Positions 59,089-59,105 of a stretch of 59,105 nucleotides of DNA are shown here, piece by piece. Both the position numbers and the translations under genes were made by a program. Each line of letters begins with the position of its first letter. The stretch's first letter is position 1. A model generated the notes under the pieces. It was not told the origin of the DNA and did not search any database. It saw only the letters and a list, made by a program, of their open reading frames with translations. Source of the stretch: an uncultured Lachnospiraceae bacterium (lineage in GTDB: Bacteria; Bacillota; Clostridia; Lachnospirales; Lachnospiraceae); the NCBI GenBank assembly GCA_910585205.1, contig CAJUCC010000070.1, positions 1 to 59,105 of the forward strand, given 5' to 3'.

Positions 59089-59105
59089 AAAAGCAATAAA
59101 AATTG

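Overview
The window looks like a chromosomal segment of a spore-forming member of the Clostridia, most likely Lachnospiraceae. Supporting signs are an alpha/beta-type small acid-soluble spore protein gene behind a sigma-G-like -10 element, the tig-clpP-clpX-lon-yihA order, infC read from an AUU codon behind an L20-type leader, UUG and GUG starts, strong AGGAGG ribosome binding sites, and several gut-Firmicute families (DUF1540, VanZ-like, Mbeg1-like, Rpn-type nuclease). No rRNA, CRISPR array, prophage or complete insertion sequence is visible. The only mobile-element trace is an IS1182-like left end at the start of the window. The assignment to Lachnospiraceae is inference from gene content and order.

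Layout. 1-2200: an IS1182-like remnant fused in frame to the 3' part of a TIM-barrel/Rossmann gene, then an intact TIM-barrel sugar isomerase-like gene, a very long perfect inverted repeat and a gene-poor stretch. 2200-8240: a methyltransferase followed by larB-larE-larC (nickel-pincer cofactor synthesis) and a nickel ECF transporter (nikMN, nikQ, nikO); nikMN carries an internal deletion and frameshift, and larA is not in the window. 8260-9410: ferredoxin-type aldo/keto reductase. 9500-13330: lipoprotein, then a copper locus (CsoR, and CopA with a fused C-terminal CopZ domain). 13500-17660: ammonium transporter with a fused PII domain, FMN reductase, a broken DUF434 gene and a coiled-coil protein. 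17750-20340: tRNA-Arg, DUF2142 membrane protein, CarD-like regulator, spore protein. 20690-29370: proteostasis block (tig, clpP, clpX, lon) running into yihA, a permease, truA and a VanZ-like gene. 29370-33080: a compact highly structured repeat element, two small unknown proteins, an Rpn-type nuclease, xpt, a TetR regulator and a small unknown protein. 33170-41670: class A PBP (minus strand), yigZ, mgtE, xth, a membrane protein, purA with an in-frame stop, ogt. 41800-47660: bioY-bioD-bioA behind a BirA-like operator, two HAD phosphatases, an orphan LytTR regulator and nagB. 47770-50440: SEC-C protein, a candidate C-rich small RNA, a DUF1540 protein, then the infC-rpmI-rplT operon. 50530-59105: cardiolipin synthase, a cysteine-ribbon surface protein, a second VanZ-like gene, a nucleoid-associated protein, a lipase-like protein, a dipeptidase, a secreted protein and two tRNA-Leu genes.

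How the genes work together. The Lar block would import nickel and build the nickel-pincer cofactor for a lactate racemase (or another LarA-like enzyme) encoded elsewhere. CsoR and CopA form a self-contained copper efflux unit whose operator lies between its own -35 and -10. BioY imports biotin while BioD and BioA run late biotin synthesis steps, all under a BirA-like site. The trigger factor, ClpXP and Lon genes form the classical folding/degradation cluster.

Three genes carry lesions that look recent because the rest of each is well preserved: nikMN (deletion), DUF434 (two frame changes) and purA (Gly codon to TGA). Whether these are true mutations or assembly errors cannot be decided from sequence alone. 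The most interesting unassigned signals are the putative small RNA at about 48455-48585 with two anti-Shine-Dalgarno C-rich motifs, the multi-helix repeat element at 29372-29542, the IS-driven chimeric gene at 133-693, and AgrA-like direct repeats ahead of the orphan LytTR gene.
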